Assembly: GCA_033060915.1 (NCBI GenBank)
Contig: CM065397.1
Coordinates: 23,265,001-23,329,000, forward strand
Direction: 5' to 3'
DNA: 64,000 nucleotides
From: Euryodendron excelsum
Lineage: Eukaryota; Streptophyta; Magnoliopsida; Ericales; Pentaphylacaceae
Under the pieces are notes generated by a model. That model saw only the letters and a program-made list of their open reading frames with translations, searched no databases and was not told where the DNA came from. The position numbers and the translations under genes are program-made. Every line of letters starts with the position of its first letter. The stretch's first letter is position 1. Positions 21,601-33,100 of the stretch are shown in pieces.

Positions 21601-23929
21601 AATTAATCATTTTGACCAACTATTTTTACATAAAGGATGTGAAATAAAATATTATGACGTGTGTATCTAGGGAATAGTCACTTCAAAGTGAATTCTCCCT
21701 AGATACATCTATTCAATTAAATTCTGGATCGAGTTCGAATATTCCGAATATATGGATCGTGAGACATGGCAAAAATACGTATTTCATGTATTTTTATGTG
21801 TCATGGGAATATTTTACTCAAAGATAATAGAAAAACTATAAGATAACATTAATTAAAATTAAAAATCATGTATTCTATGGCTTAAACATTCAATTAGGTA
21901 TAAGTCTACAGTGTTTTTATTTTACAATTATATCCCAAGTTATTTTCTTTTAACTTGTAACGTGTTTCATGTGTGTTTAAGCGATGAACAAGTGTGTCTC
22001 TCAAGTGTCTGGAGTGCGTTCAGCTCTAAAACAAATTAAAAATAGTAGGACATGTATAGAAGGGTGTCCGGCACATGTCAGGGGAGTTTACAATAAGTGT
22101 CGTGTCTGACAATGTGTTCGACACGAATACGGCACCTTCTTAGAAGTGCCATGCTTGTTAGACAAATTTCAATTTTTTTCAACAACATAAATTATTTAAT
22201 CAGTTACAGTTTCATTGAATTTAAGGCCATAAAATACTAGAAAACATAAATAAAAACACTAACTTTCCCAAATAATAGGAATTGAAAGACTCATATAAAA
22301 CACTTAAAACACTAATTGTCCCAAAATTTTAAGCTGCTAGAGAGACATGTAAATTATTTAAGTTTCCAACACGGCCCCTTACATGTGGCATAGTGGCAGT
22401 GAGGTTTGAACGCTGGATTCAATACCATGATAGAACAACAATTGTCCCAGAACTTTAAGCTTTTAGAGAGAGGTGTAACATTATTATTTATACTCTCAAC
22501 AAAGATCATTGCTTATACTAAATCATCATTACCATTCAAATAAAATTCAACAATGATCATTAGAAGCATTACTATCAGTATGCAGCGTACGGTTAAAACG
22601 TAATTGCATTGTCTGTGTTAGACACCAACACTCATTGAACAATCCCCAACACTCGTTGAACACTCTCCAAACAATTCCATCACCATATTGTAAGATGTAA
22701 AAAAAAAAAAAAAAAAAAAGGAGTTACAATAACATTTTTCAGTGGAAAAAAAATTCTGTGGAAAGGTCAATGTAATGGCTACTTAGAAAGCCATTTGTAA
22801 GTGGCAGAAACATTACATCCAGTGATGAAACCATGCCACATAGCCTTGGGGCCTTGCAATCCGACCGTTTCTTTGTTTCCTAAATAAAGGAGCTTACGAG
22901 TCCCATTCAAATGTATATATATCAGGATGTTGCCTCTAAGCCAACAATCAAGTGAATACTCTATATATCATCTTCTTAAGCCTTGTAAACTTCAGCCATC
23001 TTTACTCTGGCTGAAACATATAACTTTTCCCCTCATCACCCTAATGTTGATACAAAACCTTAAAAGAGTTCAATACTTCTAATTAACAACAAAGCCTGTC
23101 ATACAATGAAATGACAGTAATGTGCATATACAAAGAGAAGCCACCATACTCATTCGCAAATAGTGAAGATAAAATATAAGAAGCAAAAACTAAAATGAAG
23201 GAAATATGTAATAAGATGCAACCACAAGACAATGAATAGGCACTCACCAATAAGACTACTTGTCCCTTACTAAGTTCATTGACGGGTTTGGCGGCCACAG
23301 CACTAGTCACTCCCGGCCGACACTGAAAAGGAAAACCTCCTAGAACCCCACCTTCCGGGCAACCAATCGATGACAAACTCCCATCAATCCCACCCTCCCG
23401 CCGGCTCAACCCCAACAGCCTTTCCTGAATCCCAATTCCCATTCCAATCCCATTTCGTCCACCCAACACAGGAACTCCCTGTACCTCCGGCCGCGACAAA
23501 GGATCCACCAAAGGCAACCCTTCACTGCCCCGCCGCATAAAAAACTCCCTCTCCATCATCATTTCCCTAATCACTTCCTTTTCAAGCTCGCGCCGGCTCA
23601 AAAGCCCCGCTGTGATAATCTCTTCCCTTATCTTCTTCTTCTCTATTTCCCTCGCAATCATTATCTCCCTCACATCAAATGGGTTCCCCACAATGTCACT
23701 CCTCCAATGAGCGTTTTGAGAATTGCCCAGCAAACCAGCTATGGACACAACAAAATCAGAACACAAACATTACATAGATCAACAAAGAAATATGATCGAC
23801 GGAAAGAAAGATACAGAGGGTTTCAATGGTTTTTTGCGAACCTGCTTGATCGGTGAACAAGTTGTTGCTTGAAGAGGCCGGAATGTAAGCTGAAATTTCA
23901 TCGTCCTCGGCTCCAACCTTGATCTTCAT
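15652..23929 (-). CDS. Protein with two U1-type C2H2 zinc fingers, three exons
   Basis: Exons by splice-site reading: 23,842-23,929 (start MKIKVGAEDDEISAY, donor CAG|GTTCGC), 23,248-23,738 (acceptor CATAG, donor TTG|GTGAGT) and 15,667-16,425 (acceptor GATACAG|GGGAAA). Phases agree (88+491 nt ends in phase 0) and give about 446 residues. The middle exon is rich in Arg/Glu, with EIMIAREIEKKKIREEI and RRELEKEVIREMMMERE, probably helical. Exon 3 carries the fingers CALC-x12-H-x5-H and CTLC-x12-H-x5-H, each followed by GKKH, the U1/matrin-type form linked to RNA binding in the nucleus. The C-terminus is acidic. The coding frame ends either at TAA (15,652-15,654) or at the donor ACT|GTAAGT at 15,666-15,667. 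Intron 2 is 6.8 kb and transposon-filled. The role is inferred from the fingers only. Confidence 0.85.
17012..17036. repeat. (AAG)n microsatellite in intron 2 of the zinc-finger gene
   Basis: About eight AAG units. A related phrase, AAGAAGAGCATTTTGAGG, recurs about 50 bp later, which suggests a small local duplication. Confidence 0.85.
18030..18913 (-). pseudogene. 5'-truncated LINE: ORF2 C-terminal zinc-binding region
   Basis: - strand translation gives LKFWHDVCCMDFPLSMAFPD (18,840-18,905; the usual RFW.D.W.G...L...FP.L) and then, at 18,240-18,584, FFVWTAVLDSVLTIDNL and WCSLCKRTEESINHLLIHCD. The latter is the reverse-transcriptase zinc-binding (zf-RVT) motif Cx2C...Hx3HC of plant L1 elements. 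The 3' end near 18,030-18,060 is an AT-rich tail. It lies in intron 2 of the zinc-finger gene, in the same direction. Frames are broken. Confidence 0.75.
19277..19500. mobile_element. MITE with about 45-bp inverted ends
   Basis: GTTCTAGGATTTATTGAGGG...GGAAATGAAA (19,277-19,321) is mirrored by TTTCCTTTC...CCCTTGACAAATCCTAGAAC (19,451-19,500) as an imperfect inverted repeat with GTTCTAGGATTT termini. No ORF. It is an intronic insertion. Confidence 0.6.
21395..22165. repeat. Possible inverted-repeat element with CGACACG-rich ends
   Basis: Both ends carry TTCTAAGAAG followed within about 15 bp by (T)GCGACACGACAC-type sequence (left) or its inverse TGTCGTGTCTGACA...GTTCGACACG (right). The interior is AT-rich and non-coding. 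Similar CGTGTCCGACAC ends are common in plant non-autonomous repeats. No target-site duplication was fixed, so this is tentative. Confidence 0.35.
21662..21707. repeat. Hairpin-forming inverted repeat
   Basis: TGTATCTAGGGAATAGTCAC and its near-exact reverse complement GTGAATTCTCCCTAGATACA form about 21-bp arms with a tiny loop. It sits inside the intron and inside the possible 21,395-22,165 element. Confidence 0.7.
22312..22495. repeat. Two direct copies of a repeat-derived phrase
   Basis: AATTGTCCCA(A/G)AA(T)TTTAAGCT with (G/T)(C/T)TAGAGAGA occurs at 22,315-22,350 and 22,440-22,480, separated by GGTTTGAACGCTGGATTC. This resembles decayed LTR-retrotransposon leader sequence. It is intronic. 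Confidence 0.35.
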
Positions 23930-24082
23930 GGTCCATGTACACATAAACAGAAAGATTTGGATTGGAGAAATATCTAATTGACTGTGTTCGACTAGACGAA
24001 TTGAAGCACTAATAAATGGTGATTGATTTGGGGAAGTTTTGCTACCGTTTGTACGTGATATATAACTATGTACGTACAGAAA

Positions 24083-24105
24083 CATATATATATATATATA
24101 TAGTA
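24083..24105. repeat. (TA)n in the 5' flank of the zinc-finger gene
   Basis: A short TA run about 155 bp upstream of the start codon. The 5' UTR or promoter is presumed here, but no clear TATA box can be separated from it. Confidence 0.6.
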
Positions 24106-26894
24106 AAGGCGTTTGGAGTCTGCTGTGGAACACGCTGACTGACAGTCTGACACGCCTTTCCAAAAACGGTAGTGTCCTCTCTGCGTGTGAGCGGTGGGGA
24201 CCGTTCGATTTCACCAAGAGCACCATTTTGTTGTTCCACTCCAAAACTCAAAATTAATATAATATACGAACTTTAAAAAATCTACCAATTATATTAATAC
24301 CACAATATGTTTAGAATTATATATTTTTATAAAAATCTAATTTAAATATTAAAAAAAACAAGTCATTATAATAGGAGAAAAAAGTAATCCACAAACAGAT
24401 CTTTTATAAATAAATAAAAAAATTAGTTACATAATGCAGTAGTGATATTTTTTAAATTAAAAATAACAGTCTAGTAAGCCATATTATAAACTTTTTGCAT
24501 ATAAATTTGGTTTGTATAGCATTAATATCATTTACAAAAAATGAAAAAGTGGTTAAAGAGACAAGTGAAGACACACTTAATTTGAGATAATTAGGAACGG
24601 TGTATATCTACATAAAAAACTCTAAAAGGTTTTAGAATGTGAAATAAAAGTTTTTGAAATGTTGTCATACATTTCTTGTTGACTGGAACCAATTTGAGGG
24701 TTGACCATCTAAGACAATAGACAGTGGAATTATTTGAGGATCACGCGACTTATTTATTCATCTATTTATTAGCCTTATTGACTAGGCAAAGTCTCTCTTA
24801 CTAATTTTATTTATTTATTTTTCTTAGAAATATTGACTCAAAACGTATTTTCATTTTTATATTTAATACACTCAAAATCATTTTGAATTCTTTTCTCAAA
24901 ATACCAATAACAAGAAGTTTGCAAAATATATTTATGATAAGCAATACAGTGGGTGGTCCCATGATCGGCAGCATATCATGCTACGCATGAGGTTGTAAGT
25001 TTGATTCATTTTCAAACCTCTTGTGACCCATCATCATTTATATAACGCAAGATGTTTACATAATTTGTGCTAACGGTGACTCTAAACTTGGACACCCTGT
25101 ATCCAAAAAAACAAAAAAGTAACAAAACCACTGCCATAGAAAATGCAAACAATACTCAAGAAAATATATAATGAAAAATACAAAAATTAATATAAGCAAG
25201 ACAAATCTATGATCAGAGGCAGTTCCAAGATTCTTATTCTGTGGGCAAAACTTACACAAAAGCGGGCACAAAATTATTTTTTAATTAAGAACATTTTTCT
25301 TTGATAAATAAATAAAAAATTACATTAAAAAGGCCGAAAAGGAGCCACCACCTTTGTACAAAAACTGTTTACATAAAATTATACCCCTATAAAAAAACTT
25401 AATCCAAAATTGACTGGGTTGTTCGAAATTTTGATAACAAGTCTTCGAATTTGAGTAACCAAACAATTAAAAAGATTGAATGCAAAGAATTTTGAAATTT
25501 AGACTTTTTTTTTTGACCTTTCAAAATAGTAGAAAATAGTAATTAGATAACTAAAATATTAAATAAATATAACATTTTAATTTAATATTAAAATAGAGGA
25601 TTAGAAATTAAAATTGTGTTGCTTATTCGACCAAATAATAAATGGTTAATAATACAATTTTTTGCTATATGTTTAGAAATATTCAATAGGGGCAAATGTA
25701 AATTTTATTTAGAGAAAAATAAATGTAAGTGTCAGTAAATTCTCAAGACATACATGTACAGCCTATACAAAATGTATAAACAAACAGACATGCATGAGAA
25801 ACCAGTATCAAAACATAAACTCTCCAAAATTCGAAAATCATAATTCTCCTAAGATGGATAAAAGTACAACCAAAGCGAAACAGAAGATCAGAATTGAATC
25901 CATAACACCTACCCTCTCATTTTGATGTCACATTTGCTCTTTTACCAGCAGCCTTAAACAACTATGGCCAGAGATGCACCTAATATCAGAAGGTAAGATG
26001 CCACACAATAAAAAAACATCTCATTTTATTGCCAAGAGAAAGAAAATCATTTGATTCAACAGATAAAAAGAGGTACAATTGAGAGTTAAGGACCACACCC
26101 AAAACAGAGAGAGAACACATAACTAGACCCTATATTGGATTAAAACATACCAAGCCAAACAAAGACCACTCAAAAAGAAAGAGCAGAACCAAAACAAACA
26201 AGACCAAAAGACAGCAAACCCCAAGAAGGAAGTTATACCAAGACTTTTCATCCATCTAAATCCATGAGACAATGAGAGAGTGATGCACAATCAAAGCACG
26301 AAGGATGAACCAGCTCGAATACTTTAACCTTGTGTGAACCAACAATTTATTATCTGTTAAAAATAAGAACATCCATTCACAAAGGTTAAAAATAGCAACA
26401 GACTGTTGCCCGAGATCCTAAATTGGTCCTTAAATCTCCCATTTCCACAAGAATATTATTTATCTAAATTTAAAAAAAAAAATGGGAAACATGCCTGCTA
26501 CATTTCCTCCAAGTGGCCCAAAATAAGACAATAAATCACTATCATCCTGTTTTGACAACTTAATATTTTAGAGCAGATATTGTAACAGCAAATAATAATC
26601 ATAGAGACTGCACCACCATATTGACAACATTAGAACTAACAACACCCAGACCCTAGCTTTGTGAAGGCATTTTACCTTCAAGACAACTTTGAAATAGACT
26701 ATCCAATATAACCAAGTAACTAAAAGAAACTTCATAATCGCAACCAATACTGAGGTGGGAGACTAGATAAGATATAACAAAGCCAGCCAGCATGGAATGA
26801 TGAGAACATAGTGCAGTCAATAATGTATCCTAGATCACATTTGAACAAACTTTGGTTAATATCTTCTGTACAAGTTATTGAAATTGTAATGTGG

Positions 26895-26936
<42 letters not shown>

Positions 26937-27112
26937 GTGGGGGGGTGTTGTGTTTGGGGGTTTGGGGCTGGGGTTGGAGGACAAAAGGCAAATCTTAACC
27001 ACTGAAAACTACTGACAACCAAGTCCAATTCTTCAGCAAGAAATTAGGGACCCTTTAATCTTCTTGTAACTATGGCTCCAACCAACAGGATCTGGCACGA
27101 TTAATGCAGTCA
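24106..27112. other. Intergenic region between the zinc-finger and PP2C genes
   Basis: No convincing gene. About 25,296-25,400 (ATAAATAAATAAAAAATTACATTAAAAAGG...TTGTACAAAAACTGTTTACA) resembles the LINE tail at 18,040-18,115, so it is probably a dead-on-arrival LINE 3' end on the - strand. The part next to 27,112 should hold the 3' UTR of the PP2C gene. Confidence 0.45.
26899..26933. repeat. (GA)17 microsatellite
   Basis: Uninterrupted GA about 180 bp beyond the PP2C stop codon, followed by a G/T-rich stretch. Probably in the 3' UTR or flank. Confidence 0.9.
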
Positions 27113-30100
27113 CTAGCTTGATTCAGTGTCAGCTGGTTTAGATTCAGTGTCAGAATGATCAGAAGTAGAGGATTTCTCTTCTGCAGCAGTAGACTGAATG
27201 GGTTTCTTGAACTGCACCAATATCATGGTCATGTTGTCGCAACCCTCACCACCAGCCGTCGATGGTGCCAAACATCTATCAAATACTCTTTCACATACTA
27301 CAGAAAGCTTGCTTTCCTGTATAATAAGAAAAAGTGTCAAAACAGTATATCCAGTCAAAGAATTTCAGAAACGAGACCACCTATTTGATGTTTGCGGCTG
27401 CCACGGGGGGTTGTTAAAAAATTAAAAATCAACACTGTATTGATTAAGGCACTGCAAAACTTGAACCATATTCACTTGTCAAAAATAAAGAAAAAAAAAA
27501 AATTGAACCATTTTCAATTTCTATCCCTTCCAAGATGTCTAAGATAAAGACAAAAGCTCAAAAAACTTGACCACTTAATGAGCAGCCCTTTCATCAATAG
27601 CAGGTGGATATCATATAAAGAATATTATTTTATTTTGTTGGCAGTGAGAAACCAAAATACAAAGATCAATAAATGAAAACCCTCATAATTGTATATGATA
27701 ATGCACAACCTTTGCTGCACAGCAACAGCACCTAAGTACAAGTAAAGAATGCTTTGCTAATACCATATGTAGAGAAGCGAATTTTAGCCAATTATAAATT
27801 GACACGTGTCAAATGAAGGCATAAAAAAATGCACATATTGGCAAATTAAATAGTGCCACGTGTTTCATAGGTTTCACAAAGATGGGCAAATCAAAGGATG
27901 CCATGTGTCGAAGTGATGCAATGTTTAAGCTCACAAGAATTGAGCTAATTAAATTATGTCATTTTTGCATGGGACCCACAGTGAGAAAAGACAAACATCC
28001 TCCAATTAAATTTGGACATGTGGTCATTGATTATCTTTATTTTATCTCTAAAATAAATAGAGATAAATATCTTAAAGTTTTGATTATCTTTTATTTATAA
28101 TTATCTCTAAAGTAAATAGAGATAATTATCTTAAAGAAGTATAAATCTATGATAATTCTCTCCATCCTCCTCTATAAAGAGAGCTAACTATCAAAAGAAA
28201 AAGAGGGAACAAGTTTGAAATGCACCAGAGCTCTGACGGATTGAAGCTTCTGAAGCCCAATGGACTTTGGATTCCCTCGTACTTGTTTTTAATGGCGCCT
28301 AAGATGATCTCCTTCAATTAATCAACAGGGATTACTCATCAACCGAGACTTGCAAGTTTTGAGTCTCTTTTTATTTACCAGAAGATTCAACAACATATTG
28401 AGGTTTTGGTGGTGGGGCTAGCAGCAGCTTGGTTGGTCTCTCTGCTAGTATCCATTTTGTTCACTATTGATGCCATTTGGACATCACGATCTTGCACAAC
28501 CTTGCTTAGTCCTCAACAATTTTAGTTAAGAGAGTGACTTGTTCCTCCAAAGCAAGAGCATTAGTTGTCATGACTAGAGTGGCAATAGAACCGTGAGAAC
28601 CAGTGAAAACATCAAGCAAGTTGATCTGTGATTGGGGAGTATGAGGAGAAGAGGCGAAACTAGAGCTGCTTGAATCGTCACTTTCTCCATGATTAGATTC
28701 TTCAGGTATAACTGCCGCATCATTTCCTACCCCTAGTGTAGTAGTTTCTTCCTTGCCCTCTAGCAAGAATAAAGAAGTTTCCAGTGCTTTCATTGGATCA
28801 TGACCAAAAACAGGGAGTGGTTTAGGCAGGAGCGAGGTTTGCGCCAGCATTTCAACTGTAACCTTTGCTTTGCTTTGAGTTACTAGACCAGCGCTTTGAG
28901 CAATAGATCCTAAGCCATCCTTACCAGCAATTGAAGATTTGGGGCCTCCAACCTCGGTTTTAGTAGCCTTCAATTTGTTATTCTTGGGAGCCATTTTGAA
29001 GTTGTTTTGATGAAGAGAATAAGAGATGAGAGGCCGAGAATATCCCATTAGGGCGTGCTAGAAATTTGTAATACACAAATTTCGAGTCCGAAATCCAAGA
29101 CAAGAAATTGTAGCAACAAATGGAATTTTATACATATTTCAACAAGTGGAGTACAATCCCTACTACAATTCTCAAATCAAAGAAATAATCCTCTGATTCT
29201 TCACTTCGATGATAAACTCAAGAGCTTGAAGCTTGATCTCGAATCGAGTAGCAGGACATTCTTTAATCTTGAATGAAGAAGATACTTGATGAGAGAGTTC
29301 TTCGGACTTCAGAAGCTTCAATCAGTCAGAGCTCTAGTGTATTTCAAACTTATTCCTACTTTTTCTCTTGATGGCTAGCTCTATTTATAGAAGACGATAG
29401 AGAGAATTCTAATAGCTTTATACTTCTTTAAGATAATTATCTCTATTTACTTTCGAGATAATTATAAATAAAGATAATCAATACTTTAAGATACTTATCT
29501 CTATTTATTTTAGAGATAAAATAAAAATAATCAATGACACATGTCCAAATTTAATTGGAGGACATGTTTGTCTTTTCTCACTGTGAGTCCCATGCAACAA
29601 ATGATATAATTTAATTAGCCCAATTCTTATGAGCTTAAAAACTGCATCACTTTTGACACATACCATCCTTTGATTCGCCCATCTTTGTAAAAACCATGAA
29701 ACACGTGGCACTATTTAATTTGCCAATTTGTGTATTTTTATATGCCTTCATTTATCACGTGCCAATTAATAATTAGCCAAAATTAATTTGTCTATGAGGA
29801 AGAAGATAAATCCTCCCGCAATTCTGATTGAAGAAGATAATCCTATCGTAGTTCTGATAGCAGAAAAAAAAACAAAAAAGATTTCTACTGCAATTATGGT
29901 CACAATTTATTGGTTGAAACAATTTTCAAATTTTTATGAATTTGAAATTGTACACAATTATGACTATACGTACATTTGGAGTTCAAGAAGTCAACCCCTT
30001 CCTAAATTCGGAGAAGCTGCAAGATTCCAATTTAATGAAGGTTTGCATCTAAGTTCAAAATTTCTTTGCCAAGATCAAGATTTCGACACCCACTCACTTT

Positions 30101-33100
30101 GTGTACTTTTGCAACGTATACGTAAACAAATCTCAATGGGGCACTTGTAGACAAGCGAATTTTGGCCAATTATAAATTGGCACATGTCAAATGAAGGCAT
30201 ACAAAAATGCATAAATTGGCAAATTAAATAGTGCCACGTGTTTTATGGGTTTCACAAAGATAGGCAAATCAAACGATGTCATGTGTCAAAGTGATGCAAT
30301 TTTTAGGCTCACAAGAATTGGGCCAATTAAATTATGTCATTTTTGCATGGGACCCACAGTGAGAAAAGACAAACATGTCCTGATTTGGACTTGTGTCATT
30401 AATTATCTTTATTTTATCTCTAAAATAAATAGAGATAATTATCTTAAAGTATTGATTATCTTCATTTATAATTATCTCTAAAGTAAATAAAGATAATTAT
30501 CTTAAAGAAGTATAAAGCTACGAGAATTCTCTCCATCCTTCTCTATAAATAGAGCTGACCATTAAGAGAAAAAGAGGGAACAAGTTTGAAATACACCAGA
30601 GCTAGGAGTGAAGTATTTGAAGCCCGAAGGACTCTCATTCAAGTATCTTCTTCTTCAAGATTGAAGAAGGTCCTGCTACTTGATTTGAGATCAAGCTGCA
30701 AGCTCTCGAGTCTATCATCGAAGTGAAGAATCAGAGGATTATTTCTTTGATTTGAGAATCACAACAAGGATGTACTCTACTTGTTGAAATATATATAAAA
30801 TTTCATTTGTTGCTACATTTTCTTGTCTTGGATTTCGGACTCGAAATTCTCGTGTTACACCATAAACATTACAAGGCAGCAACAATTCCCACGGATAACA
30901 CAACCTTTCACTATCTGATTTTATAAGTCAAAACTTATTCTGTCAGCACCCAAGTACAAGTAAAGAATGCTTTGGTAGTCCCATAAACATTACAAGCCAG
31001 CAACAATTCCAACAAATAACACAAGCTTTCTCTATCTTATTCCATAAGTCAAAGTTATTCCAATTCATATAGCAATTCACTGAGCATGCATTTTTATTTT
31101 TGGTTCTGTGATGAAAAATAAAGGACTACCTAGCCTAAGTAGCCTCTTGAAAGTACATTGACAAGAACATACAAAAGATAAAAATTTTGACGCCACTAGA
31201 AAAGCGGAAGCATGAATTACAAAGATTGATCTCAGACACTTACTGTGTTCAACTGTTCATTTACAAAATCTACTAGCTGCTGGCTTGACATGCAGTCCCT
31301 GAAAAGAATTCAAGATTCCAACTGGTTATCAGATATTTGAAATCTGGATCCACAATGCTATTGGCATATAAGTCACAAGAGGGGGAAAAAATACTAATTT
31401 TATTAGTTTAAGGAAAAAATCAAGCAAGCGTGCATGAGGATTTACTAGAAAATATCAGTAGATTCAGTACAGAAGTCAAGCAGCATGAATTGTAAATCCT
31501 CAGTCTTGTGACCCCAGTCAATTATATGCATAAGAACATTCAAACACAGCAAGAACTCTAAAGAATAATTTGAGAAGTCATTATCCAACTGGTCCTGTCA
31601 ATCTGAGCTACTGGAAGAAGCTAGACTGGGTACCATTTGTACAGAGCTAACCTTTGATTTTATTTAAATGAAGTGGTTTCCCCTGGACTTAAAAGAACCC
31701 ACTCTTAAATACAAAATGAATAGGAAAAAGAACTATGTATCTCTCCTTACTGGGAAAAAATGAGTTCCACCGAAGACTCGCCCCCTACTGGCCCAAAAAA
31801 AGGGGGTGGCAAACAATAAATAAGTAAACTAAAAGAAGGCAATTTTTTATCAGGTGATGCCCCTGAAAAAACTAAGGAGCAATCCTACTAGCAGGTAATG
31901 CCTCTCAAAATAATTAGGATGCAATTATAATCCATTAGGTGATGAAGTACAAATCTAGCTCTCGTAGACAACTATTTTATCATAACACACAACAATTTAA
32001 AAAATAAACCTAGAAAGGAAAGCATAAGATGCTTACCAGATACCATCACATGCCAGCACGATAAAATCATCATCATCACAAAGCTCAACCTATTTAGAAA
32101 ACTAAACAAATATCAATTCTGGGAAAAGAAATGTTTGCTAAGCACCAGCTGCTTATATATTTACTTCCCTTTTTTTTGTGGTGTTTTGGTTTTTGGGGGG
32201 CAGAGAAATAAGAAAATCACAGGCCACTTGAGGTAATTTCAACAATTTAAGTACCAAAACCAAACAACCTATCCTTGGATAAATGCTGGAGAAACTAGAG
32301 TTAAGTGCAATTGATGCAAGTGTTCAAATATCCAACATAAATAAATCACCATGGGAGCCAAATTACAACGAAATGAATTATATTTCTAGTCAATCATGAA
32401 TAGAATAGTGTAAGAATACAAAAGGCTAATTTAACAGTTTAAAAAAAGAAAAAAGCACTCCAGCAATATTTCCAGGCTTCAAAATCCAATCAAAACCTGA
32501 AACTGAAGGGAAAATACTTTTAACATCAATAATTTTATAGATCAAATTTCTATAAAGTCTTCAGTAGCCTGATACCTTCACATGCACAGGCAGAAAGAAT
32601 TCAATTATAGACTGAAAGTAAAATGAGAACCAAAATCAATTGTTATATTCTTGATTCTCAAAATGAGTAAAATTGTCCCCCACAAACAGATGAACCAACT
32701 CCCTCCCACTCTCTTTTCCTCATCCTCTCCGTGACAGTACTAACTTATTTTCTGCAGTGCACAGTAATTAAGATGTCTAATAACAAAACATTTGTATACA
32801 AGAGAAATTTTACAGGATAAGTAATACATATTTGCCAACACTCAGTTCACTATTAAATACATATTTGCTTTGTGGCCCGGAATAGAGCATAATGGAAAAA
32901 CAAGATTCATGTAGTTGCAGGCAAGCAAAATAGTTCAAAAACGGCTTCATTGACTGTTTTTCTTCTTATATATATATATATATATATCCCCAGAGGTAAT
33001 CAACAGCAATTAATTTTAGAAAACCAATGTCATAATGAGTTATTGATGTACTCGTCAAAAAAATGTCACAACACAAAGGAACAAGATACATACACTATTT

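Larger units (their letters stand above)
27768..30859 (+). mobile_element. Scrambled LTR retrotransposon in PP2C intron 9 with 5-bp target-site duplication
   Basis: It is flanked by CCATA at 27,763-27,767 and 30,860-30,864. It starts TGTAGAGAAGCGAATTTT and ends GTGTTACA. The terminal LTRs are in + orientation: a 5' copy of about 495 bp (27,768-28,262, 3'-truncated) and a 3' copy of 713 bp (30,147-30,859), preceded by a G-rich tract CAATGGGGCACT. Between them lie a gag fragment and a third LTR in inverted orientation (29,067-29,796). The Lys/Ile-rich ORF at 29,788-30,150 is internal sequence of unknown product. No pol is left. Confidence 0.8.
27731..31075. repeat. Host tandem duplication (about 125 bp) split by a later retrotransposon
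   Basis: Unit 1 is AAGTACAAGTAAAGAATGCTTTG...ACCATA (27,731-27,767) continued at 30,860-30,948 (CCATAAACATTACAAGGCAGC). Unit 2 is intact at about 30,949-31,075 (AAGTACAAGTAAAGAATGCTTTG...CCCATAAACATTACAAGCC). The LTR element at 27,768-30,859 inserted into unit 1, so the duplication is older. Confidence 0.7.

Noticed and set aside
28506..29048. Independent host gene encoding a 180-residue Ser-rich protein
   Set aside because: It sits between LTR copies inside one target-site duplication, follows a primer-binding-like site and continues in another frame as gag, so it is part of the retroelement.
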